A stretch of 64,000 bases of DNA from Paenibacillus rhizosphaerae (GTDB lineage Bacteria > Bacillota > Bacilli > Paenibacillales > Paenibacillaceae): positions 1,240,001-1,304,000 of the forward strand of contig NZ_JACHXJ010000002.1 of assembly GCF_014192015.1 (NCBI RefSeq), given 5' to 3'. Shown piece after piece: positions 17,160 to 25,153 of this stretch. The notes under the pieces were generated by a model that was given only the letters and a program-made list of their open reading frames with translations, searched no databases and had not been told where the DNA came from. Position 1 is the stretch's first letter. The number at the start of each line of letters is the position of its first letter. A program made the translations under genes and the position numbers.

Positions 17160-19136
17160 ATGCACAATTCGATCAAGTCGATCATGGGGAAGGATGACCT
17201 GGCAAGCGGCGACATTACAACGCATGCCCCCGGGGTGCAGGGAAGGCTGCCATTAACAGATGATCTGCTGAGAAATGCCCCAAGCGGAGACCTGTTTGGC
17301 ATGTCCCAAAACGTCGGGATGGGCTGGAAGCCGGGAGAACTGAACGGAAAGCAGTTTCTGATTCTAAGCACGCAGGGAGGGATTCGCCAAGAGGACGGCA
17401 GTCCCGTAGCCCTGGGATATCACACAGGACACTGGGAGGTTGGCTTGCTGATGAAGGCTGCGGCGGAGGAAATTTCCGGCCGCGGTGGTATCCCGTTCGC
17501 CGGCTACGTGAGCGACCCATGCGACGGCAGGTCACAGGGAACGTCGGGGATGTTCGATTCGCTCCCCTACCGGAACGACGCAGCCCTCGTGTTTCGCCGG
17601 CTTATCCGCTCGTTGCCTACGCGAAAAGGTGTTATTGGCGTTGCCACCTGTGACAAGGGGCTGCCTGCGATGATGCTGGCGCTTGCGGGCATGCCGCAGC
17701 TTCCGGGAATTATCGTTCCTGGAGGGGTAACGCTTCCGCCGACTGAAGGGGAGGATGCCGGCAAAATTCAAACGATCGGCGCCAGGTACTCGAGCGGCGA
17801 AATCACGCTGGAAGCAGCGGCGGAGCTTGGTTGCCGGGCCTGCGCGACGCCTGGTGGGGGATGCCAGTTTCTCGGTACGGCGGCAACGGCCCAAGTTGTC
17901 GCCGAGGCGCTTGGCATGACGGTTCCTCATGCCGCGCTCTCGCCTTCGGGCCAGCCCATCTGGGAGGAAATGGCTCGTCAATCCTCCCGTGCGCTGATGG
18001 CGATGGAGTCTCAAGGACTGCGGATGGGTGACATCCTCACAGATGCGGCGGTACGAAATGCCATGGTCGTTCATGCTGCGTTCGGAGGCTCGACCAATCT
18101 GCTGCTCCACATCCCCGCGATCGCCCACGCTGCTGGATTACAGGTGCCGGCGGTGCAGGATTGGATCCAAGTCAACCGGGATGTACCGCGCATCGTCAGC
18201 GTACTACCGAACGGCCCGGTTTTTCACCCGACCATTCGGGTATTTCTGGCCGGAGGCGTGCCTGAAGTGATGCTGCACCTCAGACGTCTCGGTGTGTTAG
18301 ATGAATCGGTGCTTACGGTAACGGGCTCCTCACTGGGAGAAGTTCTTGATTGGTGGGAATCGTCGGAGCGTCGTCATCGGCTGCGCAAGCAGCTTAAGGA
18401 AAAGGACGGAATCGATCCGGACAGTGTCATTATGAGCCCGGACCAATCGAGGCTCCTTGGCATCACTTCCACCGTCACGTTTCCAACCGGGAATATCGCT
18501 CCGGAAGGCTCTGTGATCAAATCCACATCGATTGACCCTTCCGTCCTGAATGAGGATGGCATATATCATCATAAAGGTAGGGCCAAGGTGTTTACAACCG
18601 AACGCGACGCGATCCGTGCGATTAAGAACGGGGGTATTCAGGCAGGTGATATCATGGTTCTCATTGGCAGGGGACCGTCTGGAACGGGCATGGAGGAGAC
18701 GTATCAGCTCACGTCCGCGCTTAAGCACCTGTCCTTCGGTAAATATGTGTCGCTTATCACCGATGCCCGTTTTTCCGGCGTTTCAACCGGTGCCTGCATC
18801 GGTCATGTCGGCCCTGAAGCGCTGGCAGGCGGACCGATCGGCAAGCTCAAGGACGGCGATTTGATTGAAATTGTCGTTGACCGTAACCGACTGGAAGGGC
18901 GGGTTGATTTTATCGGAGAAGGGGACCAGGAGGTAACGCCGGATGAAGGGGCCCGATTATTGGCCCAGAGGCCATTCCACCCAGGAATGCGTCCCGATGA
19001 TGACCTCCCGGACGACACGAAGCTATGGGCTGCTCTGCAGGCCGTCAGTGGAGGGACATGGAAAGGCAATGTTTACGATGTAGATCGGATTGTCACCGCC
19101 ATCGAAGCCGGAAAAAAAGCGCTTGGTTGGAACTAA
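17160..19136 (+). CDS. YjhG/YagF-type sugar-acid dehydratase (IlvD/Edd family)
   Basis: The length (658 residues) and the landmark segments [23 protein letters not shown] and [16 protein letters not shown] identify the YjhG/YagF subgroup of the IlvD/Edd Fe-S dehydratases. The Cys residues in these segments are the cluster ligands. Characterised members dehydrate D-xylonate to 2-keto-3-deoxy-D-xylonate. It is the third gene of the operon and supplies the substrate of the FAH-fold enzyme at 14783. The sugar dehydrogenase and lactonase that would make the pentonate are not in the window. L-arabonate is a plausible alternative substrate. Confidence 0.9.
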   Translation: MHNSIKSIMGKDDLASGDITTHAPGVQGRLPLTDDLLRNAPSGDLFGMSQNVGMGWKPGELNGKQFLILSTQGGIRQEDGSPVALGYHTGHWEVGLLMKAAAEEISGRGGIPFAGYVSDPCDGRSQGTSGMFDSLPYRNDAALVFRRLIRSLPTRKGVIGVATCDKGLPAMMLALAGMPQLPGIIVPGGVTLPPTEGEDAGKIQTIGARYSSGEITLEAAAELGCRACATPGGGCQFLGTAATAQVVAEALGMTVPHAALSPSGQPIWEEMARQSSRALMAMESQGLRMGDILTDAAVRNAMVVHAAFGGSTNLLLHIPAIAHAAGLQVPAVQDWIQVNRDVPRIVSVLPNGPVFHPTIRVFLAGGVPEVMLHLRRLGVLDESVLTVTGSSLGEVLDWWESSERRHRLRKQLKEKDGIDPDSVIMSPDQSRLLGITSTVTFPTGNIAPEGSVIKSTSIDPSVLNEDGIYHHKGRAKVFTTERDAIRAIKNGGIQAGDIMVLIGRGPSGTGMEETYQLTSALKHLSFGKYVSLITDARFSGVSTGACIGHVGPEALAGGPIGKLKDGDLIEIVVDRNRLEGRVDFIGEGDQEVTPDEGARLLAQRPFHPGMRPDDDLPDDTKLWAALQAVSGGTWKGNVYDVDRIVTAIEAGKKALGWN

Positions 19137-19197
19137 AACCTAGGAAACCGGATCTGATTTTTTTAAAAGGAATTTATCGGATCATTCAAATCATTAG

Positions 19198-19230
19198 AAG
19201 GGCCGCTGATTATTTCGGTGGTCCTTTTGT
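19198..19230 (+). terminator. Intrinsic terminator of the sugar-acid operon
   Basis: AAGGGCCGC pairs with GGTGGTCCTT (two G-U pairs), followed by TTTTGTG. The gap 19137-19431 shows nothing else recognisable. Confidence 0.7.
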
Positions 19231-19431
19231 GACGTAAAGAACGCTTGTGAAAAATGTACAGAAAATAGGGGTGCCGAGAAGATACATCCAACAGAGCGAT
19301 TCCTATTGGTTAAGCGTAATTTTCCTGCTGAGCTTGTTACCAATTATTACATACCGTATAATTTCAGTGTGCGGCTATGCGTGCAAGCACAGCGAGGTAA
19401 GAACAAATTAATTAGGATAAGGAAGTCACTC

Positions 19432-20658
19432 ATGAGAAAATGGCTAGTGTGCACATTAGCGATCATGCTAAGTTTAAGTGCATTTACCCCCGCGACCTAC
19501 GCTTCTGAAGTACGTGTATCCGTGGATGGGCGTGAAATTCAATTCCCAGATGGACACCCCTACGTCGATCAAAAATCCAACCTTACGATGGTTCCGCTTG
19601 CTTTTGTATCCGACAAGCTCGGAGCAACAACGAAATGGAACGGGAGTTTAAAACAAATCACGATTACGCTTAACCGTGACATCATTATTTTGGTGATTGG
19701 TCATCATTATGCGCTGGTCAATGGACAAAGAGTGGACTTTGCCGGGTCAGCGGTGCTTAAAAATGGCCGCACGATGGTTCCACTGCGCTTTATTAGTGAA
19801 GCCTTGCACTCCATCGTGGATTGGCAGCCTACGCTTAATCTGGTGAGCATCATGTCTTCAGTGGCCCGTGTTCCGAAAGGAACCTGGATATGGGACAGTA
19901 ACATCCTGAAGCAGGATCAAGATCATATTATAAACTTCGCAAAAGTAAAAGGAGTAACATCCATTTACCTTCAAGTGGATCGGGATATAGATCCAGCCAC
20001 ATATGAGGCCTTTATTCGAAAAACGAAGAGCGAAGGAATTCAAGTGGAGGCGCTGGAGGGTCGTCCCCAATGGGCCAAAAAATCTGCGCAGGAGGATATT
20101 CAACAATTTATCGCGTGGGTTAAAGCCTTTAATTCCTCAGTTGGCCCGGAAGCAAGCTTTACGGGATTGCATTTCGATATTGAACCTTATGGACTAAGCG
20201 AATGGACCACGGACAATAAGACGATTATGGAAAGCTGGATGGACAATTTGAGACTGATCGAAAAAGAAACCAAAGGAAGCGGCTTAAACATTGCGATCGA
20301 CGTCCCGTATTGGCTGAACACGATTAAAGTACCTGGGAAGGATTACAGCATGAGCGCATGGATGCTGGAGAAGTTCGATTCCCTTGTCATCATGAATTAT
20401 CGGAATCATGCGTCGGGCGGCAATGGCATTGTTGAAAATGCGCAGGCTATGCTGAGAGAAGCCACCACGCTGAACAAGAAGATAGTTATTGCTGTCGAAA
20501 CGGTCAAAAGCAATGAGGGGCCACGAGTCTCATTCTATTCCATGAGCAGCGATGCAATGGATAAAGAGCTGCAGTCCGCCCATAATCAATTAGCTCATTA
20601 TGCAAGCTATGCCGGCTTCGCCATCCACGATTTCAATAATTGGCAGGTCATGAAGTAG
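19432..20658 (+). CDS. Secreted protein: copper-amine-oxidase-N repeats plus a glycosidase-like barrel
   Basis: ATG 19432 has AAGGAAG six bases upstream and begins a signal peptide cleaved after about TYA-S; the open frame to 19306 precedes it without a ribosome site. Residues 30-140 hold two strand-rich copies of the copper amine oxidase N domain (VDGREIQFPDGHPYV and NGRTMVPLRFISEALHSIV), a cell-wall-associated module common in Paenibacillus. The C-terminal 270 residues have a TIM-barrel-like rhythm with GLHFDIEPYGLSEW, reminiscent of glycosidase acid residues at strand ends. An exported enzyme or carbohydrate-binding protein is likely; catalysis is not proven. Confidence 0.75.
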   Translation: MRKWLVCTLAIMLSLSAFTPATYASEVRVSVDGREIQFPDGHPYVDQKSNLTMVPLAFVSDKLGATTKWNGSLKQITITLNRDIIILVIGHHYALVNGQRVDFAGSAVLKNGRTMVPLRFISEALHSIVDWQPTLNLVSIMSSVARVPKGTWIWDSNILKQDQDHIINFAKVKGVTSIYLQVDRDIDPATYEAFIRKTKSEGIQVEALEGRPQWAKKSAQEDIQQFIAWVKAFNSSVGPEASFTGLHFDIEPYGLSEWTTDNKTIMESWMDNLRLIEKETKGSGLNIAIDVPYWLNTIKVPGKDYSMSAWMLEKFDSLVIMNYRNHASGGNGIVENAQAMLREATTLNKKIVIAVETVKSNEGPRVSFYSMSSDAMDKELQSAHNQLAHYASYAGFAIHDFNNWQVMK

Positions 20659-20715
20659 GAAGCCAATCCATTACAATAGACATCCAATTGCTGCTGGATC
20701 GAGGAAAGGGAGCCG

Positions 20716-20757
20716 TTGACGGGGTGCTTTCAATGAAACTATAATGGTTTTATTGAA
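20716..20757 (+). promoter_or_regulatory. Promoter of rrf2 with overlapping operator O1
   Basis: TTGACG (20716-20721) and TATAAT (20740-20745) are 18 bases apart. The operator TTCAATGAAACT-N5-GGTTTTATTGAA (20729-20757) covers the -10 box, a layout for autorepression. The same 12-5-12 pattern recurs three times before the exporter gene. Confidence 0.75.
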
Positions 20758-20771
20758 AGGGGATGCCGAAT

Positions 20772-21209
20772 ATGGCTATCGTAAGCCGCTACACCGTTGC
20801 GCTTCATATTTTGACTTGGCTGGCGTATTGGTCGGAGAAGGACGAATTTTTCCCTTCCGACCGCATTGCGAACAGCGTGGGAACGAGCCCGGTTTTTCTG
20901 AGACGGATTCTCGGTCAGCTCGCGAAAGCGGGCCTGGTTCTGGTGCAGCACGGAGGGACTGGAGCCGGATGGAAGCTGGCACGCCTTCCGGAGGAGATCA
21001 GCCTGCTGGACGTATACGAAGCCGTTGTGCAGACACCCCTCTTCGAGCTGCATCACAGCCAGCCGAACCCGAGCTGTATTATTGGCCAAGGCATTCAGCC
21101 TGCTCTGCAATCGGTTTACGAGGACAGCGAGGAAACGTTGAAGCGCCGGCTGGCACAGGAATCGATCAGTGATCTGGTCGCCTCCTCGCTGGAGCAGGGG
21201 AAGCGGTGA
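20772..21209 (+). CDS. Rrf2 family transcriptional regulator
   Basis: ATG 20772 lies 9 bases behind GAAAGGGG; ATG 20763 would abut that site. The 145-residue protein has the Rrf2 winged helix (IVSRYTVALHILTWLAYW, then RIANSVGTSPVFLRRILGQL) and the wing GGTGAGWKLAR. It has only one Cys in the C-terminal half (NPSCIIG), not the three needed for an Fe-S cluster, so it belongs with the YwnA-like, non-cluster members that sense other signals. It probably represses itself and the MFS gene downstream through the shared operator. Confidence 0.9.
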   Translation: MAIVSRYTVALHILTWLAYWSEKDEFFPSDRIANSVGTSPVFLRRILGQLAKAGLVLVQHGGTGAGWKLARLPEEISLLDVYEAVVQTPLFELHHSQPNPSCIIGQGIQPALQSVYEDSEETLKRRLAQESISDLVASSLEQGKR

Positions 21210-21368
21210 TAAACCGCAACGCAGGCATCTGTGGAGAGTCGCTCGACGGAGGCGGCCAGATGAACGGCCTACCGAAACAACGGCTGGCTCCGAGGTTCCA
21301 GCCGCCGGAAACCCGGGTGAGAAATCCGGCAGGCCGTTTGATTAGGCGCTCCGCTTCTCTTTTTGGCG

Positions 21369-21397
21369 TTCAATGTAACTAATGTAGTTTCAATGAG
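21369..21397 (+). promoter_or_regulatory. Rrf2 operator copy O2
   Basis: TTCAATGTAACT-N5-AGTTTCAATGAG; the arms match as an inverted repeat at 9 of 12 positions. It has the same spacing as O1. Confidence 0.6.
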
Positions 21398-21458
21398 GGG
21401 GTGGTGGTAGCTTGTCCGATGTATGTGCGAATCGGCTGATGGAGGATTCATCACGGCG

Positions 21459-21487
21459 TTCAATGTAACCAATTCGGTTGTGTTGGT
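21459..21487 (+). promoter_or_regulatory. Rrf2 operator copy O3
   Basis: TTCAATGTAACC-N5-GGTTGTGTTGGT; the left arm is nearly identical to O2 and the right arm is degenerate. Confidence 0.5.
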
Positions 21488-21531
21488 AACGAAAAATTTA
21501 AGATGTAACCGGTATTGAACTTTTTTTGCAC

Positions 21532-21560
21532 TTCATTGTAACTGGTTCAGTTCTATTGAA
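21532..21560 (+). promoter_or_regulatory. Rrf2 operator copy O4
   Basis: TTCATTGTAACT-N5-AGTTCTATTGAA, ending 30 bases before the MFS start codon. This is a position to block the exporter promoter. Confidence 0.6.
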
Positions 21561-21590
21561 AAGTCGAATCCAGGTAAGGAGAGGGATTTC

Positions 21591-22811
21591 ATGGACAAAC
21601 GAATTTTTTGGCTGGCGCTTGGGGCGTTCGCGGTCGGCACGGAAGGCTATATGATCGGCGGGCTGCTGCCGACACTGGCGGCGGCGATGCATGTGTCGAC
21701 GGCGCTTGCCGGACAGCTGGTGACGGCATTCGCGCTCGTGTATGCCGTGTCGTCGCCGCTTCTGACGACACTGACCGGGAGGATGGAGCGCAGAACACTG
21801 TTGTTCGGTTCGCTGCTGCTGCTCACCGTCGGAAACGTGCTGTGCGGGTTCGCCTCCTCCTACGGCGTCATGATGACCGGGCGGATTATCGCCGCGCTGG
21901 GGGCGGGTCTGTTCTCGCCGGGGGCGGTCGCCGTCGCCTCCACACTGGCCGCGCCTGAGAAAAGAGGGCGGGCGGTGTCGATCGTCATTGCCGGGCAGAC
22001 CGTCTCCCTGATTCTGGGCGTCCCGTTCGGGATGTGGGTCGCCCTGACATTCGACTGGCGCACGACGTTCTGGATCGTTGGCGGGGTGGCGCTGCTCGCT
22101 GCGCTAGCCATCCGGCTGCTGTTCCCGCAGGTGGCGCCGGCCGGGGCGATCGGCATGCGGGAACGCCTGACATATCTGAAGAAGCCGGAGCTGCTCTCCG
22201 CCTTGCTGATCACGCTCGCTTGGGCCACCGGAATTTTTGCGCTGTTTACGTATGTTTCCGAACTTTTTTCCGGCTTTGGTGCCGGAGGCCGGACGATCAG
22301 CGTGGTGTTGTGCCTGTCCGGTATCGCCAGCTTCATCGGGGTGCGGACAGGTGGCTTCGCCGCGGACCGGATCGGACCGGACCGGGCGATCCCGCTGGCG
22401 CTTACTCTGCTTACAGCCGCGCTTTTCTTGATGTCGGCATTATACGGGTTTGCCGGGCGGCCTGGTATTCTTGCCATGGCGGTGGCTGCTATGTCATTGT
22501 TCGGCTTTAGCGGCTATATGTTTAATCCTGCGCAGCAGCATCGGCTGATCGGGCTGTCGGGGCCATCGTCCGGTATCGTCCTCTCACTGCAGTCTTCCGT
22601 CCTGTATGTCGGGAGTGCCTTGGGCGCGTCTGCCGGAGGAGCAGTGGTTCGTTTCGCTACCGTCGGGCAGATTGGCTATTTCGCAGGCGCTATGACGGCG
22701 CTGTCGCTCGTCTTGTTTGCTATTAGCCTGCGCCTGGAGCGGCGCATGAAGCGGCGGGCGGCCGTTACGGGGCACGCGCCAGCAACAGACGAGTCGGGTA
22801 CCGCCGGCTAA
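21591..22811 (+). CDS. MFS exporter, DHA1/AraJ type
   Basis: This 406-residue protein has twelve predicted membrane helices, beginning ALGAFAVGTEGYMIGGLLP. The motif-A loop after helix 2 is abbreviated (LTTLTGRMERRTLL). Helix 5 carries an antiporter-type motif C (VIAGQTVSLILGVPFG). AAGGAGAGGG precedes the ATG. The gene is clearly G+C-richer than the intergenic DNA around it. It probably exports a toxic small molecule whose presence relieves Rrf2 repression. The substrate is unknown; sugar or drug efflux are both known for this family. Confidence 0.88.
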   Translation: MDKRIFWLALGAFAVGTEGYMIGGLLPTLAAAMHVSTALAGQLVTAFALVYAVSSPLLTTLTGRMERRTLLFGSLLLLTVGNVLCGFASSYGVMMTGRIIAALGAGLFSPGAVAVASTLAAPEKRGRAVSIVIAGQTVSLILGVPFGMWVALTFDWRTTFWIVGGVALLAALAIRLLFPQVAPAGAIGMRERLTYLKKPELLSALLITLAWATGIFALFTYVSELFSGFGAGGRTISVVLCLSGIASFIGVRTGGFAADRIGPDRAIPLALTLLTAALFLMSALYGFAGRPGILAMAVAAMSLFGFSGYMFNPAQQHRLIGLSGPSSGIVLSLQSSVLYVGSALGASAGGAVVRFATVGQIGYFAGAMTALSLVLFAISLRLERRMKRRAAVTGHAPATDESGTAG

Positions 22812-22866
22812 GCTCAGTTGGCTCTCTAATGTCCGTCCGCATTTTGGAACTACTATATATCAATTG

Positions 22867-22882
22867 TGACAAGCAGTTGTCA
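22867..22882 (+). promoter_or_regulatory. Palindromic operator, WYL/YafY type
   Basis: TGACAAGCAGTTGTCA has perfect 6-base arms. It is identical at 13 of 16 positions to the palindrome at 33485-33500 between the WYL regulator and its VOC gene, so the same class of regulator is likely to bind both. Confidence 0.55.
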
Positions 22883-22938
22883 TGTTTTGGATGCTAAGAT
22901 CGAGAGGTGATCAGAAAATACGATAGGAGGGAGAAGGT

Positions 22939-23790
22939 TTGTTCACACACCGGGAAGTAAGAGTCAAGGAAGTCCCGATCCATGTGGTCGAAGCCGGTAC
23001 GATATCAAAGCCCACCGTGTTTTTTATCCATGGCTGGCCGACCTGTTGGCTGGAATTTGAAGGCGTGATGAATCGGCTTGCCGCAGAGTTTCATGTTGTC
23101 GCTATCGACATCCCCGGTATCGGGAATTCAGTCGTTCCTTTGCAGTCATACAGTAAACGCAATATAGCTGAGTATGTTCGAGGAATCATGGATCATATGA
23201 ATTTGCAGGATGTTACATTAGTAGGGGGTGATGCCGGAGGCCAGGTGACGTATGCTTTTCTGAAAAGCTTTCCTGACCGATTATCACGGGCGGTAATTAT
23301 GAATGTCTCCGTTCCTGGAGTTTATCCGTGGAACGAGGTGAAAAGCAATCCTTACGTCTGGCATTTTGCACTTCATAACGTGCCTGAATTGCCAGAGCTC
23401 CTGGTTTCAGGCAAAGAACTTCCTTACTTCTCTTATTTCTATGACGTGCTGGCCGGAAAGGGCAAACGAATGAGTGATGCCCGCAGAAAATTATATGTCG
23501 AAGCCTATTCCCGATTAGACGCATTGAAAGCAGGGTTTGATTTATACAGAAGTTTCCATCAAGATGAACAGGATAATGCCGCGTCAAAAAATGTCATGGT
23601 GTCAACGCCAATTCTGTACTTGCGGGGATCGGATGAAAATGCAGATATTGAAAAATACCTTGCCGGATTTAGAGAAAATGGCCTGCGACATATCCAAGCC
23701 AAAACAATCGAACATTGCGGACATTTTTCAGCGGAAGAACAGCCAGAACGAGTTGCACTGGCCATAAAGGAATACATTGCAAAGCCGTAA
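22939..23790 (+). CDS. Alpha/beta hydrolase, epoxide hydrolase-like
   Basis: Translation starts at TTG 22939 after GGAGGGAGAAGG. HGWPT at residues 31-35 is the oxyanion-hole motif of epoxide hydrolases and dehalogenases. The nucleophile elbow is GGDAGG with D98 rather than Ser, and the catalytic His is H262 (EHCGHFSAEEQPE). The Asp nucleophile favours epoxide hydrolase or haloalkane dehalogenase chemistry over esterase. There is no signal peptide. The gene is monocistronic, with a palindromic operator 57 bases upstream and a strong terminator directly behind it. Confidence 0.88.
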   Translation: MFTHREVRVKEVPIHVVEAGTISKPTVFFIHGWPTCWLEFEGVMNRLAAEFHVVAIDIPGIGNSVVPLQSYSKRNIAEYVRGIMDHMNLQDVTLVGGDAGGQVTYAFLKSFPDRLSRAVIMNVSVPGVYPWNEVKSNPYVWHFALHNVPELPELLVSGKELPYFSYFYDVLAGKGKRMSDARRKLYVEAYSRLDALKAGFDLYRSFHQDEQDNAASKNVMVSTPILYLRGSDENADIEKYLAGFRENGLRHIQAKTIEHCGHFSAEEQPERVALAIKEYIAKP

Positions 23791-23812
23791 GACGACAAAA
23801 ATAAACACGCTT

Positions 23813-23838
23813 AAAAGCCGCATTGTTGCGGCTTTTTT
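23813..23838 (+). terminator. GCCGC-family terminator repeat
   Basis: AAAAGCCGCA/TTGCGGCTTTTTT with left flank AAACACGCTT, which is the fullest match to the family consensus. Confidence 0.85.
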
Positions 23839-23883
23839 CCATTTATCGGCATAGAGCAGCAAGCCCAGAAAAAGGGCATAAAG

Positions 23884-24264
23884 TTGAAGGATCATGGCAG
23901 ATGCCCATTTGGCGGATCAAATACTATGGGTGGAGTCTTTGAATGTTTTGACGTTTTCAACGATCTGGCAATGAACTTTATGGATGGAACAAGTCTATCC
24001 CCATTTATATTAGCCGATGCACATTGTTTGCAGCATTCCGGGGTCCACGGGGTATGGAACAACAATTTGCATCTCACCAGACAGTATTTAATCCTTGAAA
24101 AAGCTATCGTATGGGAGTATTCAAAGACAAGCCGGCTGAGCCATATTCTGGATCAATACAAATGGTCGGACCCGGATATTTTGATTCCTGCATTGCTACC
24201 TTCTCATCGATATGGGGTTACCGGGTACGCTGGGGAAGATGACCAGCCAATTGCGAAAGTATAA
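23884..24264 (+). pseudogene. DUF5946-like remnant
   Basis: The frame starts at TTG 23884 and reads CPFGGSNTMGGVFECFDVFN, followed by ILADAHCLQHSGVHG and a helical RQYLILEKAI segment. This matches the DUF5946 pattern, in which a CPxCG knuckle is followed by xxECWxxF and DAYxxQHP. Here the second knuckle Cys is gone. After about residue 95 the sequence stops resembling the family and overlaps a metallo-beta-lactamase-fold fragment in another frame. There is no convincing ribosome site. I read it as a gene whose 3' end was lost at a deletion junction near 24160-24185. Confidence 0.5.
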
Positions 24265-24412
24265 CATCCAATGGAGTGACATTCACTATTTGATGGTAAC
24301 CCACTTTCATCCTGATCATTGTGGAATCGCGCAAGAGATCCAAACCATGGGTGTTGAGCTTATTATCAGCCGAACGCAATCGGATTTCTTGGATCTGCGA
24401 ACGAGTCTATGA
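24185..24412 (+). pseudogene. MBL-fold metallo-hydrolase fragment
   Basis: The open stretch after the TGA at 24182 reads YLLIDMGLPGTLGKM and then MVTHFHPDHCGIAQEI, the HxHxDH metal motif of the metallo-beta-lactamase fold. It stops after SRTQSDFLDLRTSL. The first strands and the whole C-terminal half, including later metal ligands, are missing, and coding-like text continues briefly in other frames to about 24497. It is a remnant with no expected activity. The rest of 24413-24590 shows only an A+T-rich palindrome at 24502-24524. Confidence 0.7.
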
Positions 24413-24590
24413 AAAAGTACGGCCAGCCCTTCATTCTTTGAAATGACAGTTGAGCGCGCAGTTCCAGACATTTACATGAAGTGGAGAAATCAGTAAAATA
24501 AAAATATTATCGATTATAATATTTGGTATAGAATTAGACACCGATTATTTTTTGGAAGAGAGGTCTCAATGATGAGTAAATCTACGATCT

Positions 24591-24654
24591 GCTCCATGCA
24601 AAGTCTTGAACTATAAACAACGGCGGTTGTTTGTATGGAGCAAGGTATATTTTT
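24591..24654 (+). ncRNA. Nested hairpin in the leader of the CD3324-like gene
   Basis: An outer stem (24591-24599 with 24633-24641, 9 bp) encloses a second perfect stem AAACAAC-GGCG-GTTGTTT (24615-24632). A T run follows at 24649-24654. It looks like an attenuator or terminator with a folded leader. The class is unrecognised. Confidence 0.4.
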
Positions 24655-24711
24655 TACCGCCTTAATATCAGCGTTCATGATAATAAATTGTTTATAGGAT
24701 AGACTTTGCAA

Positions 24712-24739
24712 CCTTAAATTTTTAATAAAAATTTTAAGG
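24712..24739 (+). promoter_or_regulatory. Hairpin masking the ribosome-binding site
   Basis: CCTTAAATTTTT pairs with AAAAATTTTAAGG, whose last bases form the AAGGAG ribosome site of the gene at 24752. The structure could limit translation until opened. Confidence 0.45.
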
Positions 24740-24751
24740 AGCAGAGCTATC

Positions 24752-25018
24752 ATGAAATATGTAAACGCAGATATCATTTTTCCGGAAGAACTTTTAAAGG
24801 AAATACAGAAATATATCCACGGAAGCATGGTTTACATCCCAACTCCTGAAGGACAACGGAAGAAATGGGGCGAAAATTCAGGAAGCCGAAAATATTTGAG
24901 CTCCAGAAACGAAACCATACGTCAGCAATTTATCGATGGTGCAACGATCGATGAACTCTCTGCTCAATTCTGCCTTTCCAACGATAGTATTAAAAAAATC
25001 ATTTATTCAAAAATATAG
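24752..25018 (+). CDS. CD3324-like small HTH protein
   Basis: The 88-residue protein begins MKYVNADIIFPEELLKEIQK and continues with VYIPTPEGQRKKWGE, the hallmark of the CD3324 family related to Mor-type activators. Residues 50-85 form a helix-turn-helix (RQQFIDGATIDELSAQFCLS, then SIKKIIY). Such proteins are thought to bind DNA, but no target is established. The gene stands alone between a structured leader and a perfect terminator, so it is a single-gene unit. Confidence 0.8.
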   Translation: MKYVNADIIFPEELLKEIQKYIHGSMVYIPTPEGQRKKWGENSGSRKYLSSRNETIRQQFIDGATIDELSAQFCLSNDSIKKIIYSKI

Positions 25019-25028
25019 GCCATAGAAG

Positions 25029-25061
25029 AAATCACATCGTATCTTATGATGTGATTTTTTG
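25029..25061 (+). terminator. Intrinsic terminator
   Basis: Perfect 10-bp stem AAATCACATC/GATGTGATTT followed by TTTTT. Confidence 0.9.
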
Positions 25062-25153
25062 TGTAATAAATAATTTTGAATTATCTTTTATATATTTTAT
25101 AACGACTTCCTTTGCTACGATTGAAGAAACACCTTTCAGGGAGGTCATTTGGG

